NCBI RefSeq assembly: GCF_003935375.1
Contig: NZ_RHQM01000002.1
Coordinates: 1-64,000, forward strand
Length of the DNA stretch: 64,000 bases
Source: Stutzerimonas xanthomarina
Lineage (GTDB): Bacteria; Pseudomonadota; Gammaproteobacteria; Pseudomonadales; Pseudomonadaceae
Reading direction: 5' to 3'
The position numbers and the translations under genes were made by a program. The notes beneath the pieces are model-generated. The model was not told the origin of the DNA, searched no databases, and saw nothing but the letters and a program-made list of their open reading frames with translations. Of the stretch, positions 18,876 to 28,135 are shown piece by piece (position 1 is the stretch's first letter; each line of letters begins with the position of its first letter).

Positions 18876-19028
18876 TACGTCTGCTGGACAGGTTTCGCGT
18901 CTTGGATCTCGTCGCAGCGAGGCACCGTCGATACGGTGCATCGCTTGCTCAGCGATGGCTCTAAGTCAGGCCTTTCAGGGCGACTGCGAGGCGCTCCTTG
19001 GGTCTGAAAGTTTCCCGGCTCCTGCAGC

Positions 19029-19046
19029 TATAGCAAAAGGCTTACA
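19029..19046 (+). promoter_or_regulatory. GacA-type upstream element of Rsm sRNA copy A
   Basis: TATAGC-N6-CTTACA resembles the GacA upstream activating sequence TGTAAG-N6-CTTACA: perfect right half, 3 of 6 in the left half. It is 53 nt before the conserved CCCACTC block at the predicted RNA start. The same element at the same distance precedes copy B. Confidence 0.6.
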
Positions 19047-19098
19047 AGAGGCTGCGGCGTTCGACCCTTTTACCGTCCATGGCGTGTAATTAATCTAC

Positions 19099-19209
19099 AC
19101 CCACTCTGAAGCGCAGGACGCGCTCAGGATCAGGAAGATCGACCATCGCCAGGACGGCAATCGAAGGGAATTCGGAAAGGTCAGAAAAAACCCGCTTCGG
19201 CGGGTTTTT
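19099..19209 (+). ncRNA. Rsm/CsrB-type regulatory sRNA, copy A
   Basis: About 110 nt. Four consecutive small hairpins expose GGA in their loops: 19111-19123 (GCGC-AGGAC-GCGC, upper pair optional), 19128-19140 (GATC-AGGAA-GATC), 19148-19158 (GCC-AGGAC-GGC), 19162-19174 (CGAA-GGGAA-TTCG), followed by CGGAAAGG and an intrinsic terminator at 19186-19209 (AAAAACCCGC, TTCG loop, T-run). This is the layout of RNAs that sequester RsmA/CsrA. The 5' end is estimated from a TAATCT-like -10 at 19091-19096. No protein frame explains the conservation with copy B. Confidence 0.82.
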
Positions 19210-19332
19210 GCTTTTCTGAGGAATTCATATGCCGCTGGTGCTGAACGTCGACCGCGCCTATTTGCGACATTCAGAACTAGCACCATTATTTTCCGATCAT
19301 GGGAAAAGCCGTTGGGTCAGATATTACGGACG

Positions 19333-19363
19333 AAAAAAAGCCCCGCCGAAGCGGGGCTTTTTT
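19333..19363. terminator. Bidirectional terminator after the cold-shock gene
   Basis: 13-bp stem made of A6-GCCCCGC and GCGGGGC-T6 with a 4-nt loop (TTCG on the minus strand). It starts 13 nt beyond the csp stop and would also stop read-through from sRNA copy A. Confidence 0.93.
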
Positions 19364-19375
19364 GTATCAGGCGTC

Positions 19376-19588
19376 TTAGGAGACTTGAACCTGATCAGCC
19401 TGCATCCCTTTCTGGCCTTTGGTAGCCATGAAAGAGACCGCTTGGCCTTCGCTCAGGCTTTTGAAGCCTGTGCTTTCGATTGAACGATAATGAACGAACA
19501 GATCTTCGCTGCCATCGGTCGGCGTAATAAAGCCGAAACCTTTTTCATCGTTGAACCATTTGACTGTGCCATTTTGACGAGTAGACAT
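19376..19588 (-). CDS. Cold-shock family protein (CspA/CspD type)
   Basis: 70 residues. RNP1 KGFGFI and RNP2 LFVHY motifs of the cold-shock domain are intact: [31 protein letters not shown]. Single-stranded nucleic-acid chaperone. The start is the ATG behind GGGAGATACTC; the 24-codon extension is leader sequence. The gene sits between two plus-strand Rsm sRNAs and has a long AT-rich upstream region, typical of genes with structured 5' leaders. Which of the several Pseudomonas Csp paralogues it is cannot be told. Confidence 0.95.
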   Translation of the reverse strand: MSTRQNGTVKWFNDEKGFGFITPTDGSEDLFVHYRSIESTGFKSLSEGQAVSFMATKGQKGMQADQVQVS

Positions 19589-20023
19589 GAGTATCTCCCA
19601 AGGTGTTTTAAGGCTGCAGCACTGAAGCATTCGGTGCCGAGACTGAGAAGCGAGAAGCAAAACGAACCGAGGAGATGAAACAGAGAAACATCATGCCGGG
19701 TGTCGAAGTGTTAATTGCGAAGCAGTGGGGGCGAATATACGTAGATTTAAATATATGTACAGCTTTTATTTGCAATTCAAATAAATTGGCCTCTTTAAGT
19801 AAGCTCGCGAACTCGGATATTTAGGGTTTAACTATTTGTTAATTATCAATATTGTGTGAGCCTATGGAGGCAAGAGAAATAATTCAACAAATGTTCCACG
19901 CTAATAATTCGTAGCGGGAGCATTGCTTGCCGACAAAGCAGCGGGGTGCGTGGCCGCGCAAAGGCAGCCTTCTGTCCCGCCAGGCTGGTAAGCGCGACAG
20001 TGAAACGACACGTTCGTTTTAGC
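19589..20023 (-). promoter_or_regulatory. Long leader and AT-rich promoter region of the cold-shock gene
   Basis: 435 nt without a credible gene. About 19730-19920 is strikingly AT-rich against the GC-rich surroundings. On the minus strand, TTGAAT and, 17 nt later, CATATA at about 19775-19750 make a candidate sigma-70 promoter; the AT-rich flank could be an UP element. This leaves a 5' leader of about 150 nt, usual for cold-shock mRNAs. A 16-codon frame near 19863 is not supported. Confidence 0.5.
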
Positions 20024-20041
20024 TATAGCGAAAGGCTTACA
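20024..20041 (+). promoter_or_regulatory. GacA-type upstream element of Rsm sRNA copy B
   Basis: TATAGC-GAAAGG-CTTACA, the same 18-nt element as before copy A with one substitution in the spacer. It is 52 nt before the CCCACTC block of copy B. Conservation of element and spacing in otherwise divergent flanks supports a functional activator site. Confidence 0.6.
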
Positions 20042-20092
20042 AGAATCCCGGTTTTTGGCTCTTCATTGCCTGCGGCCTGATGATTAATCTAT

Positions 20093-20204
20093 GCCCACTC
20101 TGAAGCGCAGGACGTGCTCAGGATCAGGATGATCGACCACCGCCAGGAAGGCAGCCGGAAGGATTCGGATAGGTCAGAAAGAACCCGCTTCGGCGGGTTT
20201 TTTG
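20093..20204 (+). ncRNA. Rsm/CsrB-type regulatory sRNA, copy B
   Basis: About 110 nt, paralogue of copy A. GGA-loop hairpins at 20105-20117 (GCGC-AGGAC-GTGC; one G-C pair becomes G-U), 20122-20134 (GATC-AGGAT-GATC), 20142-20152 (GCC-AGGAA-GGC) and 20155-20168 (CCGGAA..TTCGG around GGA), then CGGATAGG and a terminator at 20182-20204. Seven GGA in about 75 nt. The differences between copies fall mainly in loops or preserve pairing, which argues for selection on structure. Preceded by ATTAATCTA as in copy A. Confidence 0.83.
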
Positions 20205-20274
20205 TTGCCCGCGCCATGCGCATCAAGCGCAGATAGGTGATTTTTAAGCGGCGGTGGATAGTCGGTCGGCAACA

Positions 20275-22213
<1,939 letters not shown>

Positions 22214-22224
<11 letters not shown>

Positions 22225-23086
22225 CGGAAGGCTCCGTATCAATCGCCAGAGGCAGGACTACATAGAACTCCGAGCCCTTGCCTGGTTCGCTTTCCACACC
22301 GACACGGCCGCCGAGCAGTTCGGCGAAGCGCTTGCACAACGCCAGGCCGAGGCCGGTGCCGCGCAGGCGCTTCTGCAGCGGCGAGTCGACCTGGGCGAAG
22401 TCTTCGAAAAGCCGGTCGTGTAGCTCGGGGGCGATGCCGATACCGGTGTCGCTGACGGCGAAGCGGACCTGCTGCGGGTTTTCCATCCGTGCCGACACGC
22501 GCACCACCCCTTGAGGCGTGAACTTCACCGCGTTGGAGATGAAGTTGCGCAGGATCTGCGCCAGCTTCTTGTCATCGGTATAGAGCCGCGGAATGCCTTC
22601 GGGCTCTTCGAAGATGAGGTCGATCGGCGAGCCCTCGACGATGGGGCGGAACATGCCGCGCAACGCCGAGAACAGGTCGAGCATGTCGAACCAGGCCGGG
22701 GAAATGCTGACGCGGCCGGCTTCGATCTTGGCCAGGTCGAGCAGATCATCGACCATCTCGCTCAGCTCGCTGGCGGCCGAGCTGACGAAACGCACCTGCG
22801 TGTGCTGTTCCGGGCTCAACGGGCCGTCCAGTTCGTCGCTGAGCAGGCGGGTGATGCTGAGGATCGAGCCCAGCGGCGTACGGAACTCGTGGCTCATGTA
22901 CGACAGGAAGCGGCTCTTCAGGTCCGAGGCCTGGCGCAGCTGCTCGGCCTGGGTGTCCAGCTCGGCATACAGCGCCAGTACACCCTGATTGGTTTCTTCC
23001 AGTTCGGCGCGCAGCGATTCATTCGCCCGGCGCAGCTGTTCGAGCTGGCCGGCGTCGCCGGTCTCGGGGGACGTCGGATCAGCCAC
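22214..23086 (-). CDS. Soluble histidine kinase in the rsb operon
   Basis: 290 residues. Coiled coil at about 15-60, HisKA with SYMSHEFRTPLGSI (H66), HATPase with N box RNFISNAVKF, DTGIGIAPE and GTGLGLALCKRF. No sensor or membrane domain is visible, so the input probably comes from protein contacts through the coiled coil. GTG start preceded by GGAGG; it overlaps the upstream phosphatase gene by 8 nt and the downstream hybrid kinase by 11 nt, so all are translationally coupled. Receivers of the hybrid kinase are natural candidates for phosphotransfer. Confidence 0.9.
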
Positions 23087-24089
23087 GGGGAGCCTCCAGA
23101 TTGAGTGCCAGCACGGTCACGTCGTCGCGACCGCGGCAGAAGTCGCGATGCAACAGTGCGGCGATGATGGCCGGGTGACGGTGAACGAGACCGGGGTAGT
23201 CGCGCAGATTCCAGCGTGTTTGCAGGCCATCACTGTAGAGCACCAGCAGCCGCGCCTCACCCAGCGGATAGTCGAAGACATGCGCCTTGCGAAAGCGCAC
23301 GCCGACGATGCCAGGATGCGAGGCCAGGCCACGCGAGCCCTCGCTAGCGATCAGGCTGGCGCCGATATTGCCGATGCCGGCGAAATCCAGCGTCTGACGC
23401 TGGCCGTCGAAGTGCGCGATGGCTGCGGCGCCGCCACGAGTGCCGTTCATCGCCTGGTGCATATTGCTGAACAGGGCGAAGGGGGAATCCAGTGGGGATT
23501 CTGCAAACGCCACCGCGCCTGCCAGCGCGGCCTGTTGGGCAAGCTCGCCATGGCCGATGCCATCGATGACCAGGGCGCTGCAGCGCTGCCCATCGAAGGC
23601 CAGCTGCCAGGCGTCGCCGCAGGCTGTTTCGCCTGGATAGGGATGCTGGCTGACGCCGTAGCGCCACGGCGGCGGCTGCACGCCGCGAGGAAACAGCTGC
23701 GCCAGCACCACCGAGCCGCGGGCATCGGAATAGGCGTCGAACACCTGGGCCTGACGCGCCAGCGCGCCGAGCCCGATGCCCTGTGTGCCGCGGGTGGAAA
23801 ATCCGTCGGTCAGGCATTGATCGAGGTCGAAGCCCGGTCCGCGGTCGATCGCGATGATTTCGACGCCGCGCCCCTCTCGTCCAGGAATTACGCGCAGGTG
23901 CAGTTCGCCGCGCCCGGCGTGCTTGAGCAGGTTACTGCCCAGCTCGGTGGCGAGCAGGGCGACGCGCCCGGCATCGGTGGTGTCGAAGTCGTGCTGTTCG
24001 GCCAGCCGCTGGGCGACCCGGCGGGCGTGGCCGATCTGGCTGTTGTCTTCGATCAGCAGGACCTGGGTGACGCTTCCCTGAACGTTCAT
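23079..24089 (-). CDS. HATPase-SpoIIE (PP2C-type) phosphatase fusion of the stressosome module
   Basis: 336 residues. Residues 1-130 are an anti-sigma/RsbT-like HATPase: N box ELGSNLLKHA, G1 DRGPGFD, G2 GIGLGAL. Residues about 145-336 are a SpoIIE/PP2C phosphatase with metal-binding DGIGHG and late RGRDDVTVL. It sits at the position of rsbX, whose product resets the stressosome by dephosphorylating RsbR/RsbS, but carries an additional kinase-like domain. The ATG overlaps the rsbT stop (ATGA); a GTG two codons upstream is possible. Confidence 0.87.
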   Translation of the reverse strand: MNVQGSVTQVLLIEDNSQIGHARRVAQRLAEQHDFDTTDAGRVALLATELGSNLLKHAGRGELHLRVIPGREGRGVEIIAIDRGPGFDLDQCLTDGFSTRGTQGIGLGALARQAQVFDAYSDARGSVVLAQLFPRGVQPPPWRYGVSQHPYPGETACGDAWQLAFDGQRCSALVIDGIGHGELAQQAALAGAVAFAESPLDSPFALFSNMHQAMNGTRGGAAAIAHFDGQRQTLDFAGIGNIGASLIASEGSRGLASHPGIVGVRFRKAHVFDYPLGEARLLVLYSDGLQTRWNLRDYPGLVHRHPAIIAALLHRDFCRGRDDVTVLALNLEAPRG

Positions 24090-24490
24090 GTCCACCGCGT
24101 GATGGTGATTCGGGTGCCCGCGCCGACCGTGCTGTCGAGTTCGAACTCGTCAACCAGCCGCTTGGCGCCGGTCAGTCCCAGCCCGAGGCCGCTACCGGAC
24201 GTCCAGCCGTCGGTCATGGCCAGTTTGATGTCGGCGATGCCCGGGCCTTCGTCGCGAAAGGTCAGGCGCACGCCGACCCGCGTGCCGTCCTCGATCAGCT
24301 GCCAATCCATGTCGCCACCGCCGCCGTAGACCACGGTGTTGCGCGCCAGCTCGCTGACCGCGGTGACCAGCTTGGTCTGGTCGATCAGGCGCATGGCGCA
24401 TTCCTGGGTCAGCTTGCGCACGGTCTGCCGGGCCAGCACGACATCCTGCTCGAGGCGCACCGGCTGGCTGCCGCTGCTGCGCACGATCAT
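24086..24490 (-). CDS. rsbT: RsbT-type serine/threonine switch kinase
   Basis: 134 residues. GHKL-type protein kinase: N box ELARNTVVYGGGG, G1 box DEGPGI and G2 box GSGLGLGL. In Bacillus, RsbT phosphorylates RsbR and RsbS in the stressosome, is released and activates a downstream partner. Here the downstream partner RsbU is absent; instead the next gene encodes a HATPase-phosphatase fusion. Start overlaps the rsbS stop by 4 nt. Confidence 0.9.
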   Translation of the reverse strand: MIVRSSGSQPVRLEQDVVLARQTVRKLTQECAMRLIDQTKLVTAVSELARNTVVYGGGGDMDWQLIEDGTRVGVRLTFRDEGPGIADIKLAMTDGWTSGSGLGLGLTGAKRLVDEFELDSTVGAGTRITITRWT

Positions 24491-24849
24491 TGCGCGGCCA
24501 CGCGGGCGCGCAGCAGCTGCATGCCGCGCTCTACGTTCAGCGCGGTGCTGACGCCGGGCAGTTCGAGGCCGAGTTCGACCAGGGTGATGGCTACGGCGGG
24601 CTGCATGCCGACCACCACGGTCTCGGCATCCATGATCCGCGACAAGCCGGAGATGGTGCCGATCATGCGGCCGATGAAGGAGTCGACCATGTCCAGTGCG
24701 GAGATATCGATCAGCACGGCCTTTGCCGAGGTCGCACTGATTCGTTCGGCCAGGTCGTCCTGCAGGGTCATTGCCAGTTGGTCGTGCATGTCGACCTGGA
24801 TGGTGACGAGCAGAAACTCGCCCATCCGCAGAATGGGTATGCGGTCCAT
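24487..24849 (-). CDS. rsbS: RsbS-type STAS scaffold protein
   Basis: 120 residues, a single STAS domain. The phospho-acceptor serine is in MVDSFIGR (S57), matching the RsbS Ser of Bacillus. With RsbR it builds the stressosome core and holds RsbT. The start MDRIPILRMGEFLLV is the family N-terminus and overlaps the rsbR stop by 1 nt (TAATG). The longer frame upstream lies within rsbR in another frame and is not real. Confidence 0.92.
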   Translation of the reverse strand: MDRIPILRMGEFLLVTIQVDMHDQLAMTLQDDLAERISATSAKAVLIDISALDMVDSFIGRMIGTISGLSRIMDAETVVVGMQPAVAITLVELGLELPGVSTALNVERGMQLLRARVAAQ

Positions 24850-25739
24850 TAGACGGCCTTCGTCACGGTGAGGCCGGAACGGCGCAGGGCCAGGGCCAGG
24901 GCGTCGGCCAGGCTGGCCTTGGTGACGATGCCTTGCAGGTCCAGGCCCAGGTGCACGATGGTTTGCGCGATCTGCGGACGCACGCCGCTGATGATGCAGT
25001 CGGCACCCATCAGGCGAATCGCGGTGACCGTCTTCAGCAGATGCTGGGCGACCAGGGTGTCGACCGTCGGCACACCGGTGATATCGATGATGGCGATCTC
25101 CGAACCGGTATCGACGATGCGCTGCAGCAGCGATTCCATCACCACCTGGGTGCGCTGCGAGTCGAGGGTGCCGATCATCGGCAGAGCGAGCACGCCATCC
25201 CACAGTTTGACCACCGGAGTCGACAGCTCCAGCAGCTCTTCCTGCTGACGCTTGATCACTTCTTCGCGGGACTTCTGGAAGGTGCGTACGGTGTACAGCC
25301 CCAGGCTGTCGATCAGCTCGGATACCGCCCACAGCTGCTCGGCGAATACTGCCGGCTCATTGGCGTATTCGCTCTGCAGCAGGGCCATCAGCGGACGCTT
25401 GATGGCGAAGATGAAGCCCGCGGTCTGTTGCGAATCCATGCCAAGCAGGGCGCGGCTGCGCGAGAGTTTTTCCAGGTACAGGCGCATGCTGTCCCAGGCC
25501 GGACCGTTGATATCGGCCGAGCCGTCTGCCGTTCCGCTGATCAGCTGACGGATGAAGTCGACGGTCTGCTGGGCCAGTTCTTCGGGCTTGACGTTGTGAT
25601 AGCCGCCCAGATTCTGCAGGTCGGACTTCCAGCTGCTGAGCAGTTCGGCCTGATTGCGAGTAATGGTGTCGGTGGTACGTTGCAGCAGGGCGGCCATAGG
25701 TCTAGCTCCGGATTTGATTTGATCGTCCATGTTCACCAT
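24849..25739 (-). CDS. rsbR: RsbR-type stressosome sensor protein
   Basis: 296 residues. Residues about 15-165 are an all-helical sensory domain of the RsbR/RsbRD class, then a STAS domain (175-285). Both regulatory threonines of Bacillus RsbR are conserved: T228 in PTVDTLVA and T260 in IAQTIVHLG. Forms the stressosome with RsbS. First gene of a six-gene minus-strand operon in which every junction overlaps. Another ATG at codon 4 is an alternative start; neither has a strong ribosome site. Confidence 0.92.
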   Translation of the reverse strand: MVNMDDQIKSGARPMAALLQRTTDTITRNQAELLSSWKSDLQNLGGYHNVKPEELAQQTVDFIRQLISGTADGSADINGPAWDSMRLYLEKLSRSRALLGMDSQQTAGFIFAIKRPLMALLQSEYANEPAVFAEQLWAVSELIDSLGLYTVRTFQKSREEVIKRQQEELLELSTPVVKLWDGVLALPMIGTLDSQRTQVVMESLLQRIVDTGSEIAIIDITGVPTVDTLVAQHLLKTVTAIRLMGADCIISGVRPQIAQTIVHLGLDLQGIVTKASLADALALALRRSGLTVTKAV

Positions 25740-25807
25740 GGCGCATTAGCAAGAGTAGATATCCACCTTGCTGCGATGTTCCGCGCAGCCGGCCGCAGTC
25801 GCCTGCT

Positions 25808-25822
25808 TTCGGGAAATTCCCG
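25808..25822. promoter_or_regulatory. 15-nt palindrome upstream of rsbR
   Basis: TCGGGAAATTCCCGA is a perfect odd palindrome 69 nt before the rsbR start, in the gap shared with the end of the LysR gene. It could be an operator of the stressosome operon. It could also be a weak terminator stem, but no T-run follows on either strand. Confidence 0.45.
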
Positions 25823-25892
25823 ACGGAAAAGCTGGAGATACTAGCAAATGGATATTAGCCAGGCGTGAGATTCGTTGCGCTCGATTCGCGCC

Positions 25893-26792
25893 TCAGCCAG
25901 GCGCCACGGCGTCGATCTGTTCGATCAGCCATTGCAGCGCCGAGTCGTTCTGTCGCTGTGCGACGCTGACGATATCCAGCGCGAAGGTGCCGAGATCGAA
26001 CGGCAGATCGAAGGTTTGCAGGGGTAGCAGCGTGGCGAAATAGCGTGCCAACTGGGTCGGCAGTACGGCAGCGAGGTCGCTGCTGGCGACGATATGCGCG
26101 GCCTGCAGGTAGTTCGGCGTGTTGTAGACAACCTTGCGTTCAAGCCCTTGGGCTTCCAGCCACTGGTCGACCATGCCGCGGGTCTGGCCACCATGCACCC
26201 ACAGGTGGCGCAGGCGCAGAAAGGCATCCAGATCCAGCCCCGCCATCAGCAGCGGGTGGTCGCGCCGCACCGCCACCTGCAGCGTCTCGCTGGCCCAGCG
26301 ACGTACGTGAAAGCGTGACGGCACCTCGAGAAAGCGCCCGAGCACCAGGTCGACCTCGCCGTTGTCCAGCGCTTCGACCGGCAGCGTCGGCGTCAGGTGC
26401 TGGATCGCCAGCTGGATGCCGGGTGCGTGCTCGGCCAGCCGCCGCATCAGCGCGGGCATGCAGATCAGCTCGACATAGTCGGTCACGGCGATGCGGAAAC
26501 GCTGGTGGCTGCGCGCCGGATCGAAGGCTTCGCCGGCAATCAGGCTGTGCTCGATCTGCTGCAGCGCATGGCGGATCGGTGCTTCCAGTGCCAGCGCCCT
26601 TGGTGTCGGCTGCATGGCTCGGCCGGCACGCACCAGCAACGGGTCGTCGAGTAGTTCGCGCAAGCGGGCCAGGGCATTGCTGACCGCCGGCTGGCTGAGC
26701 GACAGCCGCTCCGCCGCCCGCGAGACGTTGCGCTCGCGCAGCAGGGCGTCCAGCACACGGAGCAGGTTGAGGTCGAAGTTGTAGATATTCAT
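25893..26792 (-). CDS. LysR-family transcriptional regulator
   Basis: 299 residues. N-terminal winged helix-turn-helix (NLLRVLDALLRERNVSRAAERLSLSQPAVSNALARLRELLDDPLLVR) of the NodD-like subgroup, then a periplasmic-binding-protein-like effector domain. Divergent from the acyl-CoA dehydrogenase cassette, which it probably regulates together with itself. Start at MNIYNFDLN, the subgroup's usual N-terminus; the 12-codon extension would cover the operator region. Confidence 0.9.
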   Translation of the reverse strand: MNIYNFDLNLLRVLDALLRERNVSRAAERLSLSQPAVSNALARLRELLDDPLLVRAGRAMQPTPRALALEAPIRHALQQIEHSLIAGEAFDPARSHQRFRIAVTDYVELICMPALMRRLAEHAPGIQLAIQHLTPTLPVEALDNGEVDLVLGRFLEVPSRFHVRRWASETLQVAVRRDHPLLMAGLDLDAFLRLRHLWVHGGQTRGMVDQWLEAQGLERKVVYNTPNYLQAAHIVASSDLAAVLPTQLARYFATLLPLQTFDLPFDLGTFALDIVSVAQRQNDSALQWLIEQIDAVAPG

Positions 26793-26816
26793 TTGGTGAA
26801 TCCGAAACATCACAAG

Positions 26817-26835
26817 ACTAAATTTCAAAAATAGT
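26817..26835. promoter_or_regulatory. LysR-type operator candidate
   Basis: ACTA-N11-TAGT with an AT-rich centre fits the T-N11-A LysR box with dyad symmetry. It is 24 nt upstream of the regulator start and 59 nt upstream of the divergent dehydrogenase gene, as expected for an autoregulated LysR pair. Confidence 0.6.
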
Positions 26836-26894
26836 AGCGTCTTCGTCTATGGTTGGTCTCCAGTTTTTCCAGCCTTGCAACGAGGACAGCTGCA

Positions 26895-28133
26895 ATGAGC
26901 CAAGACCGCTTCGATATCCAGACCGCCGCCGTGATCGGGGCGGGCACCATGGGCCGCGGGATCGTCATGAGCCTGGCCAACGCCGGCGTGCAGGTGCGCT
27001 GGCTGGACAACAACCCCGAGATGCTGGAACAGGCGCTGAGCGTGGTGGCTGACACCTACGCGCACAATGTGCGGCAGGGCCGGATCGACGAGACTCAGGC
27101 GCAGGCGCGCCGGGCCTGCATCAGCAAGGCGGCCGATTACCAGGCGCTGGCCGATGTGGATCTGGTGATCGAAGCGGTCTACGAAAACCTCGAGCTCAAG
27201 CAGAACATCTTCCGCGAGCTGGACGGCATCGTGAAGGCGAGCGGCATCCTTGCCAGCAATACCTCCGCGCTGGATATCGACGCCATCGCCGCAGTCACTG
27301 GCCGCCCCGAGCAGGTTGTGGGTCTGCATTTCTTCAGCCCGGCGCACATCATGAAACTGCTGGAGATCGTCCGCGGCGCGAAGACTTCCAAAGTGGTGCT
27401 CGAAGCATCCACCGAACTGGGCAAGCGCATGGGCAAGGTCAGCGTGGTCGCCGGCAACTGCCCGGGCTTCATCGGCAACCGCATGCTCGCCACCTACGTG
27501 CGGGAGGCGCGGATGATGCTGCTCGAAGGCGCCTACCCGCATCAGGTGGACGCCGCGCTGCAGGGCTTCGGTTTCGCCATGGGCCCGTTCCGCATGTACG
27601 ACGTGGTCGGTATCGACCTGGAGTGGCGCGCCCGTGAACTGTCCGGCAAGGGCCAGGATGAGCCTGAGGTGCAGGTCGACAATCGTCTGTGCGAGCTGGG
27701 CCGCTTCGGCCAGAAATCGCGCATGGGCTACTACCGCTACGCCGAGGGCAGCCGCCAGGCCGAGCACGATCCTGAAGTGGACGCGCTGGTGCAGCGTGAG
27801 TCCGAGCGGCTCGGTTATGAGCGTCGCGAGATTGGCAGTGAGGAAATCCTCGAGCGCTGCCTGCTGGCGCTGGTCAATGAGGGCGCCAAGATACTCGAGG
27901 AAGGCATGGCCGAGTCCAGCGCCGATATCGACACCGTCTACCTCTACGGTTACGGCTTCCCGGCCGAAGTCGGTGGCCCGATGACCTGGGCCGACCGTCA
28001 GGGTCTGCCGGCCATTCGTGAGCGCCTCAACGCACTGGCCGAGCGCCACGGCGAGCACTGGCAGCCGGCCGGACTGATCGACAGCCTGGCCACGCTCGGC
28101 GGCCGCTTCGCCGACTACAAGAAGGAGGCATGA
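26895..28133 (+). CDS. 3-hydroxyacyl-CoA dehydrogenase
   Basis: 412 residues. NAD-binding Rossmann motif VIGAGTMGRGI at the N-terminus, catalytic HFFSPAHIMKLLEIV with the conserved His, then two C-terminal 3HCDH dimerisation domains as in the C-terminal half of FadB, but without the enoyl-CoA hydratase half. Oxidises 3-hydroxyacyl-CoA in a beta-oxidation-type pathway. First of four plus-strand genes. Its stop overlaps the next start. Confidence 0.9.
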   Translation: MSQDRFDIQTAAVIGAGTMGRGIVMSLANAGVQVRWLDNNPEMLEQALSVVADTYAHNVRQGRIDETQAQARRACISKAADYQALADVDLVIEAVYENLELKQNIFRELDGIVKASGILASNTSALDIDAIAAVTGRPEQVVGLHFFSPAHIMKLLEIVRGAKTSKVVLEASTELGKRMGKVSVVAGNCPGFIGNRMLATYVREARMMLLEGAYPHQVDAALQGFGFAMGPFRMYDVVGIDLEWRARELSGKGQDEPEVQVDNRLCELGRFGQKSRMGYYRYAEGSRQAEHDPEVDALVQRESERLGYERREIGSEEILERCLLALVNEGAKILEEGMAESSADIDTVYLYGYGFPAEVGGPMTWADRQGLPAIRERLNALAERHGEHWQPAGLIDSLATLGGRFADYKKEA

Positions 28134-28135
28134 GC

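Noticed and set aside
18916..18944. Imperfect hairpin after the DUF4432 gene
   Set aside because: One mismatch and no T-run; could be an RNA end but no supporting signal.
19863..19913. 16-codon frame starting ATGGAGGCAAGAG in the AT-rich leader
   Set aside because: No ribosome site in a proper position and no similarity to known leader peptides.
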